Part shown: positions 17,152 to 27,771 of the stretch, in pieces
Position numbering within the stretch: position 1 is the stretch's first letter
Layout: every line of letters begins with the position of its first letter
DNA from: Streptomyces tirandamycinicus
Lineage (GTDB): Bacteria > Actinomycetota > Actinomycetes > Streptomycetales > Streptomycetaceae
Reading direction: 5' to 3'
DNA: 64,000 nucleotides
Assembly: GCF_003097515.1 (NCBI RefSeq)
Contig: NZ_CP029188.1
Span: forward strand, 3,102,501-3,166,500
Translations under genes and position numbers: made by a program
The notes under the pieces: generated by a model
What the model saw: the letters and a program-made list of their open reading frames with translations, nothing else
Database searches by the model: none
What the model was told of the DNA's origin: nothing

Positions 17152-17610
17152 ATGACACCGTTGCTTCTCACCGACATCGAGCGGGCCGTTCGCGACAGTT
17201 GGAGTGCCGAGACGTGCACGCCCGAGTCCCGGTCGCGCTGGACCGAGGACAATCCGGCCCGGGACCAGTGCGGAGTGACCGCCCTGGTGCTCAATGACCT
17301 GCTGGGAGGCGAGCTGATCCGCGGAGAGGTCCACGTCGGTGGAGAGCGGGTGGACTACCACTGGTGGAACCGTCTGGGCCGGGGCATCGAGGTCGATCTC
17401 ACCCGCGAGCAGTTCGGGCCGGAGGAGATCGTCACCGGAGGGGTCGTGATTCCGCGTCCTCCCGTGACCGAACCGCACAGGCTCCGCCAGGAGTACGAGC
17501 TGCTCCGCGACCGCGTCCTGGACAAGCTCGGCCGGCGGCGGACGGCGGGATCACCCGGCTGCGTGACGAGTTCGTCGCGCGGCCGGGTCGGGTCCTCCTC
17601 GGGGGCATAG
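17152..17610 (+). CDS. YunG-like hypothetical protein
   Basis: The 152-aa product from ATG 17152 contains SRWTEDNPARDQCGVTALVL (about 24-43), GGELIRGEVH, DYHWWNRLGRGIEVDLTREQF and a helical tail RLRQEYELLRDRVLDKLG. This is the pattern of YunG-type proteins, in which a Cys in the QCGVTA segment and later His and Asp residues suggest a papain-like fold; the function is not known. The last 20 residues are Ser/Gly-rich. It is probably monocistronic. Confidence 0.75.
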   Translation: MTPLLLTDIERAVRDSWSAETCTPESRSRWTEDNPARDQCGVTALVLNDLLGGELIRGEVHVGGERVDYHWWNRLGRGIEVDLTREQFGPEEIVTGGVVIPRPPVTEPHRLRQEYELLRDRVLDKLGRRRTAGSPGCVTSSSRGRVGSSSGA

Positions 17611-17735
17611 GGCCGCTCCGGCGACATGCCGTGACCACCTAATTCCCACTCTCAGTATGTGCGTTCTCTACACAGCGTGGCGATGGAACGCTAGCCTGAC
17701 CAGAGTCGAAGGCCCGACAACCCCACTTGTTGGAC

Positions 17736-18590
17736 ATGGAGTTGACTTTGCCTGGACCGAAGGATCTGGACCCGTCGACGTCGCCCAGGGCCCTGCTCGG
17801 CGCGGAGCTGCGCCACGCCCGTGAGAACGCCGGCCTCAGCCGGCGAGAGCTCGGCGAGCCGCTCTTCGTGAGCGCGTCGTTCATCGGCCAACTGGAGTCG
17901 GGCACACGGCGGATGCAGCCGGATGTCGCACGCAGGATCGACGAGATACTCGGCACCAACGGCTTCTTCGAGCGGAACTGCATCGCCGCCAACAAGTCCA
18001 AGCACCCGGAGCACTTCGCCGAGGCCGCCGAGGCGGAAGCGGTCGCGACCACGATCCGGGAGTACGCGCCGGTGCTGATTCCGGGGCTGCTGCAGACGGA
18101 GGCGTACGCACGGGCGGTGTTCCGCGCGTACCGGCCGACCGCCACGGAGGCCGTCATCGACGAACTGGTCGAGGCACGGCTGGAGCGGGCGCGCCTCCTC
18201 GACGATCCGGCGACACCCATGGTGTGGACCGTCCTCGACGAGGCGGTGCTGCGCCGCCGTGTCGGGAACGCGGCGGTGATGGCGGAGGCCCTGGGGCACA
18301 TCCGGGCGCTGGCCCGGCGGAACCGGGTGCTCGTCCAGGTGATGCCGTTCAGTGCGGGAGCGCACGCCTCCCTGAACGGCGCCCTGAGGCTGATGTCCTT
18401 CGTGGACGCCCCTCCACTGGCGTACCTGGAGGTGATGAGCATGGGGCACTTGGAGGACGACCCGCCCACCGTCGCCCGGTACACACTCGCCTACGACCTG
18501 GTCGTGGCGGGCGCGCTGTCTCCCGGCGATTCCCTGTCCCTGGTCGAGTCGGTGGCGGAGGAGTACACCCATGAAGATCAGCAGCCCTGA
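17736..18590 (+). CDS. XRE-family regulator with DUF5753 (WhiJ-like system)
   Basis: The 284-aa product has an N-terminal helix-turn-helix (LGAELRHARENAGLSRRELG, then FVSASFIGQLESGTRRM, about 20-60) and the DUF5753 region: YAPVLIPGLLQTEAYARAVF, RQ-type helices, MVWTVLDEAVLRRRVG, QVMPFSAGAHASLNGALRLM. These regulators occur in Streptomyces with small DUF397 partners, as at whiJ-like loci that affect sporulation and antibiotic production. It overlaps the DUF397 gene by 20 nt. The start is unclear: TTG at 17727 or 17730, ATG at 17736 and TTG at 17748 (after TGGAG) are all possible. Confidence 0.88.
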   Translation: MELTLPGPKDLDPSTSPRALLGAELRHARENAGLSRRELGEPLFVSASFIGQLESGTRRMQPDVARRIDEILGTNGFFERNCIAANKSKHPEHFAEAAEAEAVATTIREYAPVLIPGLLQTEAYARAVFRAYRPTATEAVIDELVEARLERARLLDDPATPMVWTVLDEAVLRRRVGNAAVMAEALGHIRALARRNRVLVQVMPFSAGAHASLNGALRLMSFVDAPPLAYLEVMSMGHLEDDPPTVARYTLAYDLVVAGALSPGDSLSLVESVAEEYTHEDQQP

Positions 18591-18852
18591 GTACGACCCG
18601 GGTGACGCCGTCTGGCGCAAGTCCAGCTACAGCGGCGGCGAGGGCGGGAACTGCCTCGAGGTGGCCACATCGAGCAAGTCCGCCCGCAGCGGGGCCGGCG
18701 GCGGCGACTGCCTCGATGCCGCCGCGGACCGCCCCGGTGCCGTCCCCGTGCGCGACTCGAAGAACCCCGACGGCCCGAAGCTCGTGTTCCGGACCGCCGC
18801 CTGGTCGGCGTTCGTGGACGGCGTCAGCGACGCACCGCAGACGGGCCGCTGA
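18571..18852 (+). CDS. DUF397 protein with an internal insertion
   Basis: The 93-aa product begins MKISSPEYDPGDAVWRKSSY. It has the DUF397 landmarks WRKSSYSGGEGGNCLEVA and VPVRDSKNPDGPKLVF, then AAWSAFVDGV. About 20 extra residues between them contain a second, degraded GGGDCLDAA copy of the GGNCLEVA motif, so the gene seems to carry a small internal duplication. It overlaps the regulator upstream and is presumably co-translated with it. DUF397 partners are thought to antagonise the XRE regulator. Confidence 0.88.
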   Translation: MKISSPEYDPGDAVWRKSSYSGGEGGNCLEVATSSKSARSGAGGGDCLDAAADRPGAVPVRDSKNPDGPKLVFRTAAWSAFVDGVSDAPQTGR

Positions 18853-18943
18853 CGCACCGCTGACGGGCCACAACCAGACCGCTGACGCATCACAGACTGG
18901 CCGCCGGCAGACCGGTGACGCACCGCGCTGAGCAACTCACCCA

Positions 18944-18973
18944 CGGAGCCCGGGGCTTGAGCCTCGGGCTCCG
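18944..18973 (+). terminator. Strong hairpin after the DUF397 gene
   Basis: GGAGCCCGGGGC (18945-18956) pairs with GCCTCGGGCTCC (18961-18972) around TTGA, with one wobble pair. Between the DUF397 stop and this hairpin lie degenerate GCTGACGCA-type repeats (18,846-18,930). Nothing else is supported up to 19,156. Confidence 0.8.
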
Positions 18974-19156
18974 AGCGCTGTCAACAATGAATGGTGAGGG
19001 GCCCCAACCCACCCACCCTCCCCGCGAGTTGACCTTGCGCGACGCATTTGCACGGAGGGTCACGACCCCTTAGCGTGTCGCGAAAACGAACAGCCCCCGG
19101 CAGGTGCGCCAACACCAGCGGGGGCCTGACCACCAGGATCGGTAAGGTCGATCACG

Positions 19157-20017
19157 ATGGCTGACAGCCAGTTTAGTGCCCCGCCCATGCCCGCGCACGC
19201 GGCTCCGCACCCGATGGCCCGCCCCGGCTACGGCAAACGCACGACATCGGGCCAACCTCCCCGCACCGCGGCGGACTTCGCGCACCTTCCGCCGCGCGAG
19301 GGTGCCATCGCCGCGTACATCGACCGGCTCGCGGACGGAGCCGACATCTCGGTGAAGACGCTGGCCAAGGTGCTGCCGTACGGGCAGTGCGCCCTGCGGA
19401 CCGCCCTCAACCGCATCCAGGAGTCGGGCCATCTGCGACGCGGCCGCGAGCACTCGGCCGGATCCGGGAGCCCGCGTGGGATCACCCGGACGTGGTGGTC
19501 GCGTGCACCCAGGGACGACACGTGATGGGCGGCGTACCGGCGCGGTGACGTCCCCGAGGAGGGGCCCCGGCGGCCGACCCGTTCCCGGGCGGTGATCCTG
19601 CTCGCGGCTCTCGGGCGCGAGGCTCCGGTGATGTCGCTGTCCGCCGCCGAATGCGCGCAACTCGCCCCGCTGGTCGAGGAGTGGTTCGCCCGCGGCGCCG
19701 ACGAGACGCAGCTGATGCGCGCTCTGACCTCCGGTCTCCCGGTTCCGGTGCATCACCCGGCGGCGCTCGCCCGGACCCGCCTGACCACGAAACTCCCTCC
19801 CGAGCGGCGACCGGTGCCCCCGCTCCTCCGGGTACTGGAATGCGGCAAGTGCGGCGCACCCGCGCGCGCCGAGGCCCTGCGGGGCGGTGACTGCGCCGCC
19901 TGCCGGGGCGAGCCCGCTCCACCGGCCCGCCCCGCCGCGCTGCCGCCGTCCTCGGTACGCGCCCACGCCGCCGAGGCCCGCGCCGCTGCCCGGTCGAACG
20001 AACGGAGTGGCACCTGA
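19157..20017 (+). pseudogene. Winged-helix-type regulatory protein gene interrupted by in-frame TGA
   Basis: From ATG 19157 the frame reads MADSQFSAPPMPAHA, GYGKRTTSGQPPRTAADFAH, PREGAIAAYIDRLADGADIS, VKTLAKVLPYGQCALRTALN and GHLRRGREH, a winged-helix-like N-domain found in Streptomyces. A TGA at 19523-19525 stops it after RDDT, but the same frame continues without another stop to 20017: WAAYRRGDVPEEGPRRPTRS, then SLSAAECAQLAPLVEEWFAR and LECGKCGAPARAE with a Cys pair. The whole is 286 codons plus stop. The TGA precedes TGG and most likely replaced a Trp codon. A restart at GTG 19592 could make the second half separately. Confidence 0.75.
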
Positions 20018-20107
20018 CGGTGGTGCTCGTCGGGGACCTCGTGCCGCGGGCGAAGCCGATACCGGACCGGCCGCACGGGGCCCTCGTCATATGACGTCCG
20101 GGCCGCC

Positions 20108-20138
20108 CCGCCCGGACTCCGAGCGGGCGGTTTCGTTT
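20108..20138 (+). terminator. Hairpin followed by T-rich tail
   Basis: CCGCCCG (20108-20114) pairs with CGGGCGG (20124-20130), followed by TTTCGTTT. It ends the region of the interrupted gene before the PAS-SpoIIE gene. Confidence 0.65.
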
Positions 20139-20267
20139 CCCACCGCGCAAGCGCCATCGCCGGTCAGAATCAGACTCTCCCGGGTATGCCGTGAGGCATT
20201 GCGGTGAGATGTCCGGATACCGCTGCCGCGGTCACGGCAAGGGGCAGAATCCGTCCGGGAGGCAAGC

Positions 20268-21872
20268 ATGAAAGGCATCACCACGGCGGTCTCATCGGAG
20301 TCCGATCCGGACACCGGCACCGCCGGGCCCTGTCGCTGCCGCACGAGCCCGCGCGCGGGGGCCCCCGCCGGTTCCGCAGAGGAACGGTTCCGGGGGCTGC
20401 TGGAAGCCGCGCCGGACGCCATGGTCATCGTCGACGACGGCGGAACGATCCGCCTCGTCAACGCCCAGACGGAAGCCCTGTTCGGCTACCGGCGCGAAGA
20501 ACTCCTCGGCCGTCCCGTCGAGATCCTCGTCCCCGGCCGCTTCCGGCACCACCACGCCGCGCACCGCGACGGCTACACCCACAACCGCCAGGTCCGCCCC
20601 ATGGGCGCCGGGCTCGAACTCCACGGCCTCCGCAAGGACGGCACCGAGTTCCCCGTCGAGATCAGCCTCAGCCCTCTCGAAACCACCGACGGGCTCCTCG
20701 TCTCCGCCGCCGTACGCGACGTCAGCGAACGGAAGGCCGCCGAGGAGCGGTTCCAGGCCCTGTACGAGCAGCAGCGGCACGTCGCGCTGACCCTGCAGCG
20801 CAGTCTGATGGGCACCCCGCCGGCCGTGCCCGGGCTGGAGACCGCCAGCCGCTATCTGCCCGCCACCCAGGGCGCGGGCGTCGGCGGCGACTGGTTCGAC
20901 CTCGTACCGCTGGGCGCCGGGCGGGTGGGCATCCTCATCGGCGATGTCATGGGCCGCGGCCTGGAGGCGGCCGCCATCATGGGGCAGCTGCGGTCCGCGG
21001 CGCACGCCCTCGCCAAGACCGGTATGAGGCCACGGGAGTTGATGCACGCGCTCGACTCGATCGTCGCCGAACTCGACGGTCCGGACCAGCTGGTGACCTG
21101 CTGCTATCTGGTCGTGGCGCCGGACGCGGGCGAGGTGACCGTCTGCTCGGCCGGGCATCTGCCGGCTCTCGTCGCGGAGCCCGGCGAGCGCGTACGGTCC
21201 CTGGAGGCACCGGTCAGCGTGCCCCTGGGCGTGGGGGACCATCTGCACCAGGAGGCGACGGTGGCCGTCGCTCCCGGGTCGAGCCTGATCCTCTTCACCG
21301 ACGGCCTGATAGAGACGCCGGCGGGAGACATCGAGGAGCAGCTCGACGCGCTCATCGACGCACTCGACCTCGCGTTCGCCTCGGCGCACGACCTGGAGAC
21401 GGTGGTGGACGACGTGCTGGCGTCGGTCCTGCCCGCCACTGAGCACCACCACGACGATGTGACGCTGCTTCTGGCCCAGTTGCCGGCGGCCCCGCTGGCC
21501 ACGGCGACGACGGTGCTGCCGGCCGCACCGTCGTCGGTGTCCAGGGCACGGGCGTTCCTCGCCGAGTCCCTGGCCGACTGGGACTGCTCCCAGGTCGCCG
21601 ACGACGCCGGGCTGCTGGTGTCCGAAGTGGTCACCAACGCCGTCCGGCACGGGCAGGGTCCGGTGCGCCTGCAGATGCGGCGCAACAGCACCGAGCTCAC
21701 CGTCGAGGTGAGCGACCACAGCCACCATCCGCCCCGGCTCCGCCAGGTCTCCGCCGACGACGAGTCGGGGCGGGGACTGCTCCTCGTCGAGACACTGGCG
21801 GGCGGCTGGGGCGTGCGGCCGTCGGACGACGGCAAGACGACGTGGTTCACGCTGCGTCTGGGACCGGCCTGA
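20268..21872 (+). CDS. PAS-SpoIIE phosphatase-HATPase regulator
   Basis: The 534-aa product starts at ATG 20268 after GGGAGG. It has a PAS domain ([20 protein letters not shown] to [14 protein letters not shown], about 38-160), a PP2C/SpoIIE phosphatase domain ([56 protein letters not shown]) and a C-terminal GHKL kinase-like domain ([34 protein letters not shown]). Such proteins control anti-sigma/anti-anti-sigma switches by kinase and phosphatase activity in one chain. The input is sensed by PAS. All metal-binding Asp residues expected for the phosphatase appear present. It converges with groEL across a 17-bp hairpin. Confidence 0.93.
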   Translation: MKGITTAVSSESDPDTGTAGPCRCRTSPRAGAPAGSAEERFRGLLEAAPDAMVIVDDGGTIRLVNAQTEALFGYRREELLGRPVEILVPGRFRHHHAAHRDGYTHNRQVRPMGAGLELHGLRKDGTEFPVEISLSPLETTDGLLVSAAVRDVSERKAAEERFQALYEQQRHVALTLQRSLMGTPPAVPGLETASRYLPATQGAGVGGDWFDLVPLGAGRVGILIGDVMGRGLEAAAIMGQLRSAAHALAKTGMRPRELMHALDSIVAELDGPDQLVTCCYLVVAPDAGEVTVCSAGHLPALVAEPGERVRSLEAPVSVPLGVGDHLHQEATVAVAPGSSLILFTDGLIETPAGDIEEQLDALIDALDLAFASAHDLETVVDDVLASVLPATEHHHDDVTLLLAQLPAAPLATATTVLPAAPSSVSRARAFLAESLADWDCSQVADDAGLLVSEVVTNAVRHGQGPVRLQMRRNSTELTVEVSDHSHHPPRLRQVSADDESGRGLLLVETLAGGWGVRPSDDGKTTWFTLRLGPA

Positions 21873-21931
21873 GGGCGGCACCGGGACCCGACCGGACCGG
21901 ACCCGTACCCAGGCGGCCGGATGCACAAAGG

Positions 21932-21972
21932 CCGAGGGCGGCACCCCCTGGGAGTGGGGGTGCCGCCCTCGG
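21932..21972. terminator. Bidirectional terminator between convergent genes
   Basis: A perfect 17-bp stem (CCGAGGGCGGCACCCCC, 21932-21948, with its complement at 21956-21972) and a 7-nt loop separates the PAS-SpoIIE gene from groEL. Confidence 0.88.
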
Positions 21973-22002
21973 TTCAGGACGGTCGATCGACGTTCGGGTC
22001 GA

Positions 22003-24026
<2,024 letters not shown>

Positions 24027-24207
24027 GGCACCGCGGCCGCCCCCGGCGCGCCGCCGGGTGCTCTTCGCCGGGGCGACGCCCCCCGCGCCCACCCGCACGC
24101 GCCGGTACGCGCACACCGGTACGGGCACGCCGGTACGCCCGCGTCCCCGCCCGGCTCCGCCCCGCCCGGCTCCGCCCCGCGCGGCGGCGCGCGGCCCCAT
24201 CGCACGG

Positions 24208-24240
24208 CGGAGGGTCCGCGCCCCTGGCACGGACCCTCCG
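24208..24240 (-). terminator. Terminator of the cold-shock gene
   Basis: CGGAGGGTCCG (24208-24218) pairs with CGGACCCTCCG (24230-24240), 11 bp, immediately downstream of the cold-shock gene on the minus strand. Confidence 0.8.
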
Positions 24241-24265
24241 TCACGTTGCTGCAGTCAGTCGGCGC

Positions 24266-24469
24266 TCAGCCGGCTACGCGGACCATGTCCGCCTGCGGCC
24301 CCTTCTGGCCCTGCGAGATCTCGAACTCGACTCGCTGCCCCTCCTCCAGGGTGCGGTACCCGTCCATCTGGATCGCGCTGTAGTGGACGAAAACATCCGC
24401 ACCACCGTCGACCGCGATGAAGCCATACCCCTTCTCCGCGTTGAACCACTTGACGGTGCCCTGAGCCAT
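24266..24469 (-). CDS. CspA-family cold-shock RNA chaperone
   Basis: The 67-aa product starts [20 protein letters not shown] and contains both RNA-binding motifs, KGYGFI (RNP1) and VFVHYSAI (RNP2), within a single OB-fold cold-shock domain. It binds single-stranded RNA and DNA and prevents secondary structure. It is monocistronic between a long leader region and its own terminator. The gene lies next to groEL as in the conserved Streptomyces order. Confidence 0.95.
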   Translation of the reverse strand: MAQGTVKWFNAEKGYGFIAVDGGADVFVHYSAIQMDGYRTLEEGQRVEFEISQGQKGPQADMVRVAG

Positions 24470-24856
24470 GCCTAACTCCCCTATTACTGGCCCTTGCACA
24501 GGACCGCACTTCGCGGACCCGGGTCAGACCTCACCCAGCGGTTTCCCAGTGCCCGGAGGGGCATCAGGACGACCCATGGGCGTGCGCCGGAACGCGTCGA
24601 CCGCGGCTGAATGTATCTGTCCAACTGCCGTCTGCAACAGGTCAATCGGACGAGAATTCCGGGCAGGACCGAAAGGACGAATCAGGAGAAGTACCGGCAT
24701 TCCCGGGCAAGTCGGGCCGGGCAAAGCGCACTTACTGCGCATAATGCTCGAATACTTTGGCTGTTTCTTGTCGTGCGCGAAGGCGTTCTCATATGCGCCT
24801 GGCACACGCAGCGGAGGGGGCTTCCCCAACTCTATCGCGCTCAACCATGCAGAAAG
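24470..24856. other. Long intergenic region of lower G+C upstream of the cold-shock gene
   Basis: About 390 bp without a supported gene. The stretch 24,600-24,810 is clearly less G+C-rich than its surroundings. It probably holds the promoter and a long 5' leader of the cold-shock gene on the minus strand; long structured leaders are common in this family. No known riboswitch was recognised. Confidence 0.5.
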
Positions 24857-24885
24857 GCCCCCTCCGCAGAGCTTGCGGAGGGGGC
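24857..24885 (-). terminator. Terminator of the thrC-moaD operon
   Basis: GCCCCCTCCGCA (24857-24868) pairs with TGCGGAGGGGGC (24874-24885) around a 5-nt loop, 25 bp beyond the moaD-like stop. In the minus orientation it is followed by CTTTCT. Confidence 0.85.
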
Positions 24886-24909
24886 TCTTCTGCTGACTCT
24901 GCGTGGCGA

Positions 24910-25185
24910 TCAGCCGCCGGCCACCGCGGGGATGATCGACACACCGGCGCCGTCCGGCGTCGCCGTCTCCAGGCCCTGCTCGAAGCGCACGTCGTCGTCG
25001 TTGACGTACACGTTCACGAAGCGGCGGAGCCGGCCCTGGTCGTCCAGGACCCGGGCCGCGATGCCCGTGTGGTTCTTCTCCAGGTCGGCGATGACCTCGG
25101 CGAGGGTGGCTCCCTCGGCCGGGACCTCGGCCTGCCCTGCGGTGTAGGTGCGGAGGATGGTGGGGATGCGGACGTTGACGCTCAT
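24910..25185 (-). CDS. MoaD/ThiS-like sulfur carrier protein
   Basis: The 91-aa product starts MSVNVRIPTILRTYTAGQAE, has the beta-grasp pattern (ATLAEVIADLEKNHTGIAAR, VNVYVNDDDVRFEQGL) and ends PAVAGG. The terminal Gly-Gly is the site of thiocarboxylate formation. Such proteins donate sulfur in cofactor, cysteine or thio-metabolite synthesis. It overlaps threonine synthase by 4 nt (ATGA) and is co-translated with it, a conserved Streptomyces pairing; related carriers (CysO-type) act with PLP enzymes. Confidence 0.9.
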   Translation of the reverse strand: MSVNVRIPTILRTYTAGQAEVPAEGATLAEVIADLEKNHTGIAARVLDDQGRLRRFVNVYVNDDDVRFEQGLETATPDGAGVSIIPAVAGG

Positions 25186-26474
25186 GCGAGGCCAGCCTCT
25201 CGGAAGGAGTCCAGGTTGGGGCGGATGACTGCGGACATACCCGTGGTCGGGGCCACCGCGTCGAGGGTCTTGAGGCCGTCACCCGTGTTGACGACCACCG
25301 TGGTGAGGGCCGGGTCGATCACCCCGGCCTCGATCAGCTTCTTCGCCACGCCGAGGGTCGTGCCGCCCGCGGTCTCGGTGAAGATGCCCTCGGTGCGGGC
25401 CAGCAGCTTGATCGCGTCCACGATCTCCGCGTCGGTGACGTCCTCCACGGCGCCGCCGGTGCGCCGGCAGATGTCCAGCACATAGGGGCCGTCCGCCGGG
25501 TTGCCGATCGCCAGGGACTTGGCGATGGTGTCCGGCTTCTGCGGCCTGACCACGTCGTGGCCGGCCTTGAAGGCGGCGGACACGGGGGAGCATCCCTCGG
25601 CCTGGGCGCCGAAGATCCGGTAGGGCCGGTCCTCCACCAGGCCCAGCTTGATCAGCTCCTGGAGCCCCTTGTCGATCTTGGTGAGCTGGGAGCCGGAGGC
25701 GATGGGAATGACGATCTGGTCCGGCAGCCGCCAGCCGAGCTGCTCGCAGATCTCGTACGCCAGCGTCTTGGAGCCCTCGGCGTAGTACGGACGGAGATTG
25801 ACGTTGACGAAGCCCCACCCCTCGCCCGCCGGGTCGCCGATGAGCTCGGAGCAGAAGCGGTTGACGTCGTCGTAGTTGCCCTCGATGCCGACCAGCTCGC
25901 CGCCGTAGACGGCGGCCATCACGACCTTGCCCTGCTCCAGGTCGTGCGGGATGAACACGCAGGAGCGGAAACCGGCACGGGCGGCCGCGGCGCCGACCGC
26001 GCCGGCCAGGTTGCCCGTGGAGGAGCAGGAGAGCGTCGTGAAGCCGAAGGCGCGGGCGGCCTCGATCGCCTGGGCGACGACCCGGTCCTTGAAGGAGTGG
26101 GTCGGGTTGCCGGAGTCGTCCTTGACCCAGAGTCCGCCGGTGACGCCGAGCTCACGGGCGAGGTTGTCGGCCGGGACGAGCTGGGTGAAGCCCGGGTTCA
26201 GGTTCGGCTTGCCCGCCACGTCCGCGGGCACGGGAAGCAGCGGCGCGTAGCGCCAGATGTTGTCCGGACCGCTCTCGATCCGCTTGCGCAGCTCCTCTGG
26301 ATCGCCGCTCGGCAGGTCGTACGCGACCTCGAGCGGCCCGAAACACGCCTCACAGGCGAAGATCGGACCGAGGGCGAAACGCTCACCGCACTCGCGGCAG
26401 GAGAGCCCGGAGGCGGGACCCAGGTCGACGGTGTCGGCAGAATCGGAAGTGGTGGCGACGGTCTGCACAGCCAT
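25182..26474 (-). CDS. thrC: Threonine synthase
   Basis: The 430-aa product from ATG 26474 begins MAVQTVATTSDSADTV. An N-terminal zinc-ribbon-like segment (CRECGERFALGPIFACEAC) precedes the PLP-dependent fold: DDSGNPTHSFKDRVVAQAIE with the PLP lysine, SSTGNLAGAVGAAAA for phosphate binding, and ETAGGTTLGVAKKL. It makes threonine from O-phospho-homoserine. ATG at 26498 is an upstream alternative; the chosen ATG follows AAAGGG. The downstream moaD-like gene is coupled. Confidence 0.94.
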   Translation of the reverse strand: MAVQTVATTSDSADTVDLGPASGLSCRECGERFALGPIFACEACFGPLEVAYDLPSGDPEELRKRIESGPDNIWRYAPLLPVPADVAGKPNLNPGFTQLVPADNLARELGVTGGLWVKDDSGNPTHSFKDRVVAQAIEAARAFGFTTLSCSSTGNLAGAVGAAAARAGFRSCVFIPHDLEQGKVVMAAVYGGELVGIEGNYDDVNRFCSELIGDPAGEGWGFVNVNLRPYYAEGSKTLAYEICEQLGWRLPDQIVIPIASGSQLTKIDKGLQELIKLGLVEDRPYRIFGAQAEGCSPVSAAFKAGHDVVRPQKPDTIAKSLAIGNPADGPYVLDICRRTGGAVEDVTDAEIVDAIKLLARTEGIFTETAGGTTLGVAKKLIEAGVIDPALTTVVVNTGDGLKTLDAVAPTTGMSAVIRPNLDSFREAGLA

Positions 26475-26773
26475 GGAGGCGAGGCCCTTTCTCCTCATCT
26501 TCCCCGCGGCGCATCTCGCCGCGAGACGGAATTGGCACCTTCCCTAGCCGTGAGCCTCGGCCGCGACGCGCGGCGAGATCGGCTGGAGGGTTGCCGGGGC
26601 TTCAACGGGCCGTGTCCCTCTGCCCCTCTGGATGAGCGGTATTCGATTGTGTCCGCGCGGCGACGGTGTCCGCGCGGTGACCCCGACATGCATCGGCGGT
26701 CCGCGTTGTTCAAGACTGTAACCGAACCCCCGGACGCTTGAGACGGTCGTCCGATCCGCGAGATGGAGATCAC

Positions 26774-27733
26774 GTGCTGGAAGAGGTGGAGCGCTGGCTG
26801 GCCCGGCGGTCCTGGTCGGTGGCGGACCGCCCACTGGGCCGGCTGCTGTCCGCCAAGCAGGGCACCACGGTCAGCGTGGTGCTCCCCGCGCTGAACGAGG
26901 AGGCGACGGTCGGGGAGATCGTCGCCGTGATCCGGCGGGAACTGATGACCGGCGCGGTGCCGCTCGTCGACGAGCTGGTCGTCGTCGACTCGGGGTCGAC
27001 GGACCGCACCGCCGAGGTGGCGGCCCGGGCCGGCGCCCGGGTGGTGCACCGGGACGCGATACTCCCGCGCGTCCCGGCCGTGCCCGGCAAGGGCGAGGTG
27101 CTGTGGCGCTCCCTGCTGGCGACCGCCGGTGACGTCGTCTGCTTCGTGGACGCCGACCTGAGGGAGTTCTCCGCCGACTTCGTCTCCGGGATCGTCGGCC
27201 CGCTGCTGACCGACCCCGAGGTGCAGTTCGTCAAGGCGATGTACGACCGGCCGCTCGGCGGCGCGCCCGGCCAGGGCGGCAGGGTGACCGAACTGGTGGC
27301 GCGGCCGCTGCTCAATCTGCACTGGCCGCAGCTCGCCGGATTCGTCCAGCCCCTCGGCGGGGAGTACGCGGCGCGGCGCTCGCTCCTGGAGCGGCTGCCG
27401 TTCCCGGTCGGCTACGGGGTGGAGCTCGGCCTGCTGGTGGACGCGCTGCACACGGTGGGACTCGACGCGCTGGCGCAGGTGGACGTGGGCGTACGGGTGC
27501 ACCGCCACCAGGACGGCCAGGCACTGGGCCGGATGGCGGCGGCCATCTACCGCACCGCCCAGCTGCGCCTCTCGCGCGGTCACCTGGTCCGCCCGGCGCT
27601 GACCCAGTTCGAGCGCGGCGAGGGCGGGTTCGTGCCGCGGACGCACGCGGTGGACACGGAGGAGCGGCCACCGATGGGGGACGTCGCCGAGTACGCGGCC
27701 CGGGCGGGACGGCGCAACACGGGCGCGGCGTAA
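26774..27733 (+). CDS. gpgS: Glucosyl-3-phosphoglycerate synthase
   Basis: The 319-aa product begins at GTG 26774 with TGGAG five bases before it. GT81-type features are visible: TVSVVLPALNEEATVGEIV, VVDSGSTDRTAEVAARAGA, the metal-binding CFVDADLREF, FVKAMYDRPL and GYGVELGLLVD. The enzyme joins glucose from an NDP-glucose donor to 3-phosphoglycerate, the first step toward glucosylglycerate or methylglucose polysaccharide. The next gene starts 38 bp later in the same direction. Nearby otsA/otsB give a second compatible-solute theme. Confidence 0.92.
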   Translation: MLEEVERWLARRSWSVADRPLGRLLSAKQGTTVSVVLPALNEEATVGEIVAVIRRELMTGAVPLVDELVVVDSGSTDRTAEVAARAGARVVHRDAILPRVPAVPGKGEVLWRSLLATAGDVVCFVDADLREFSADFVSGIVGPLLTDPEVQFVKAMYDRPLGGAPGQGGRVTELVARPLLNLHWPQLAGFVQPLGGEYAARRSLLERLPFPVGYGVELGLLVDALHTVGLDALAQVDVGVRVHRHQDGQALGRMAAAIYRTAQLRLSRGHLVRPALTQFERGEGGFVPRTHAVDTEERPPMGDVAEYAARAGRRNTGAA

Positions 27734-27771
27734 CACGGCCCAGCCGGGATGATTGCCTACATTTCGGACTT

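Noticed and set aside
19523..19525. Selenocysteine decoding of the in-frame TGA
   Set aside because: No SECIS-like hairpin directly after the codon, and the expected residue at this place is Trp.
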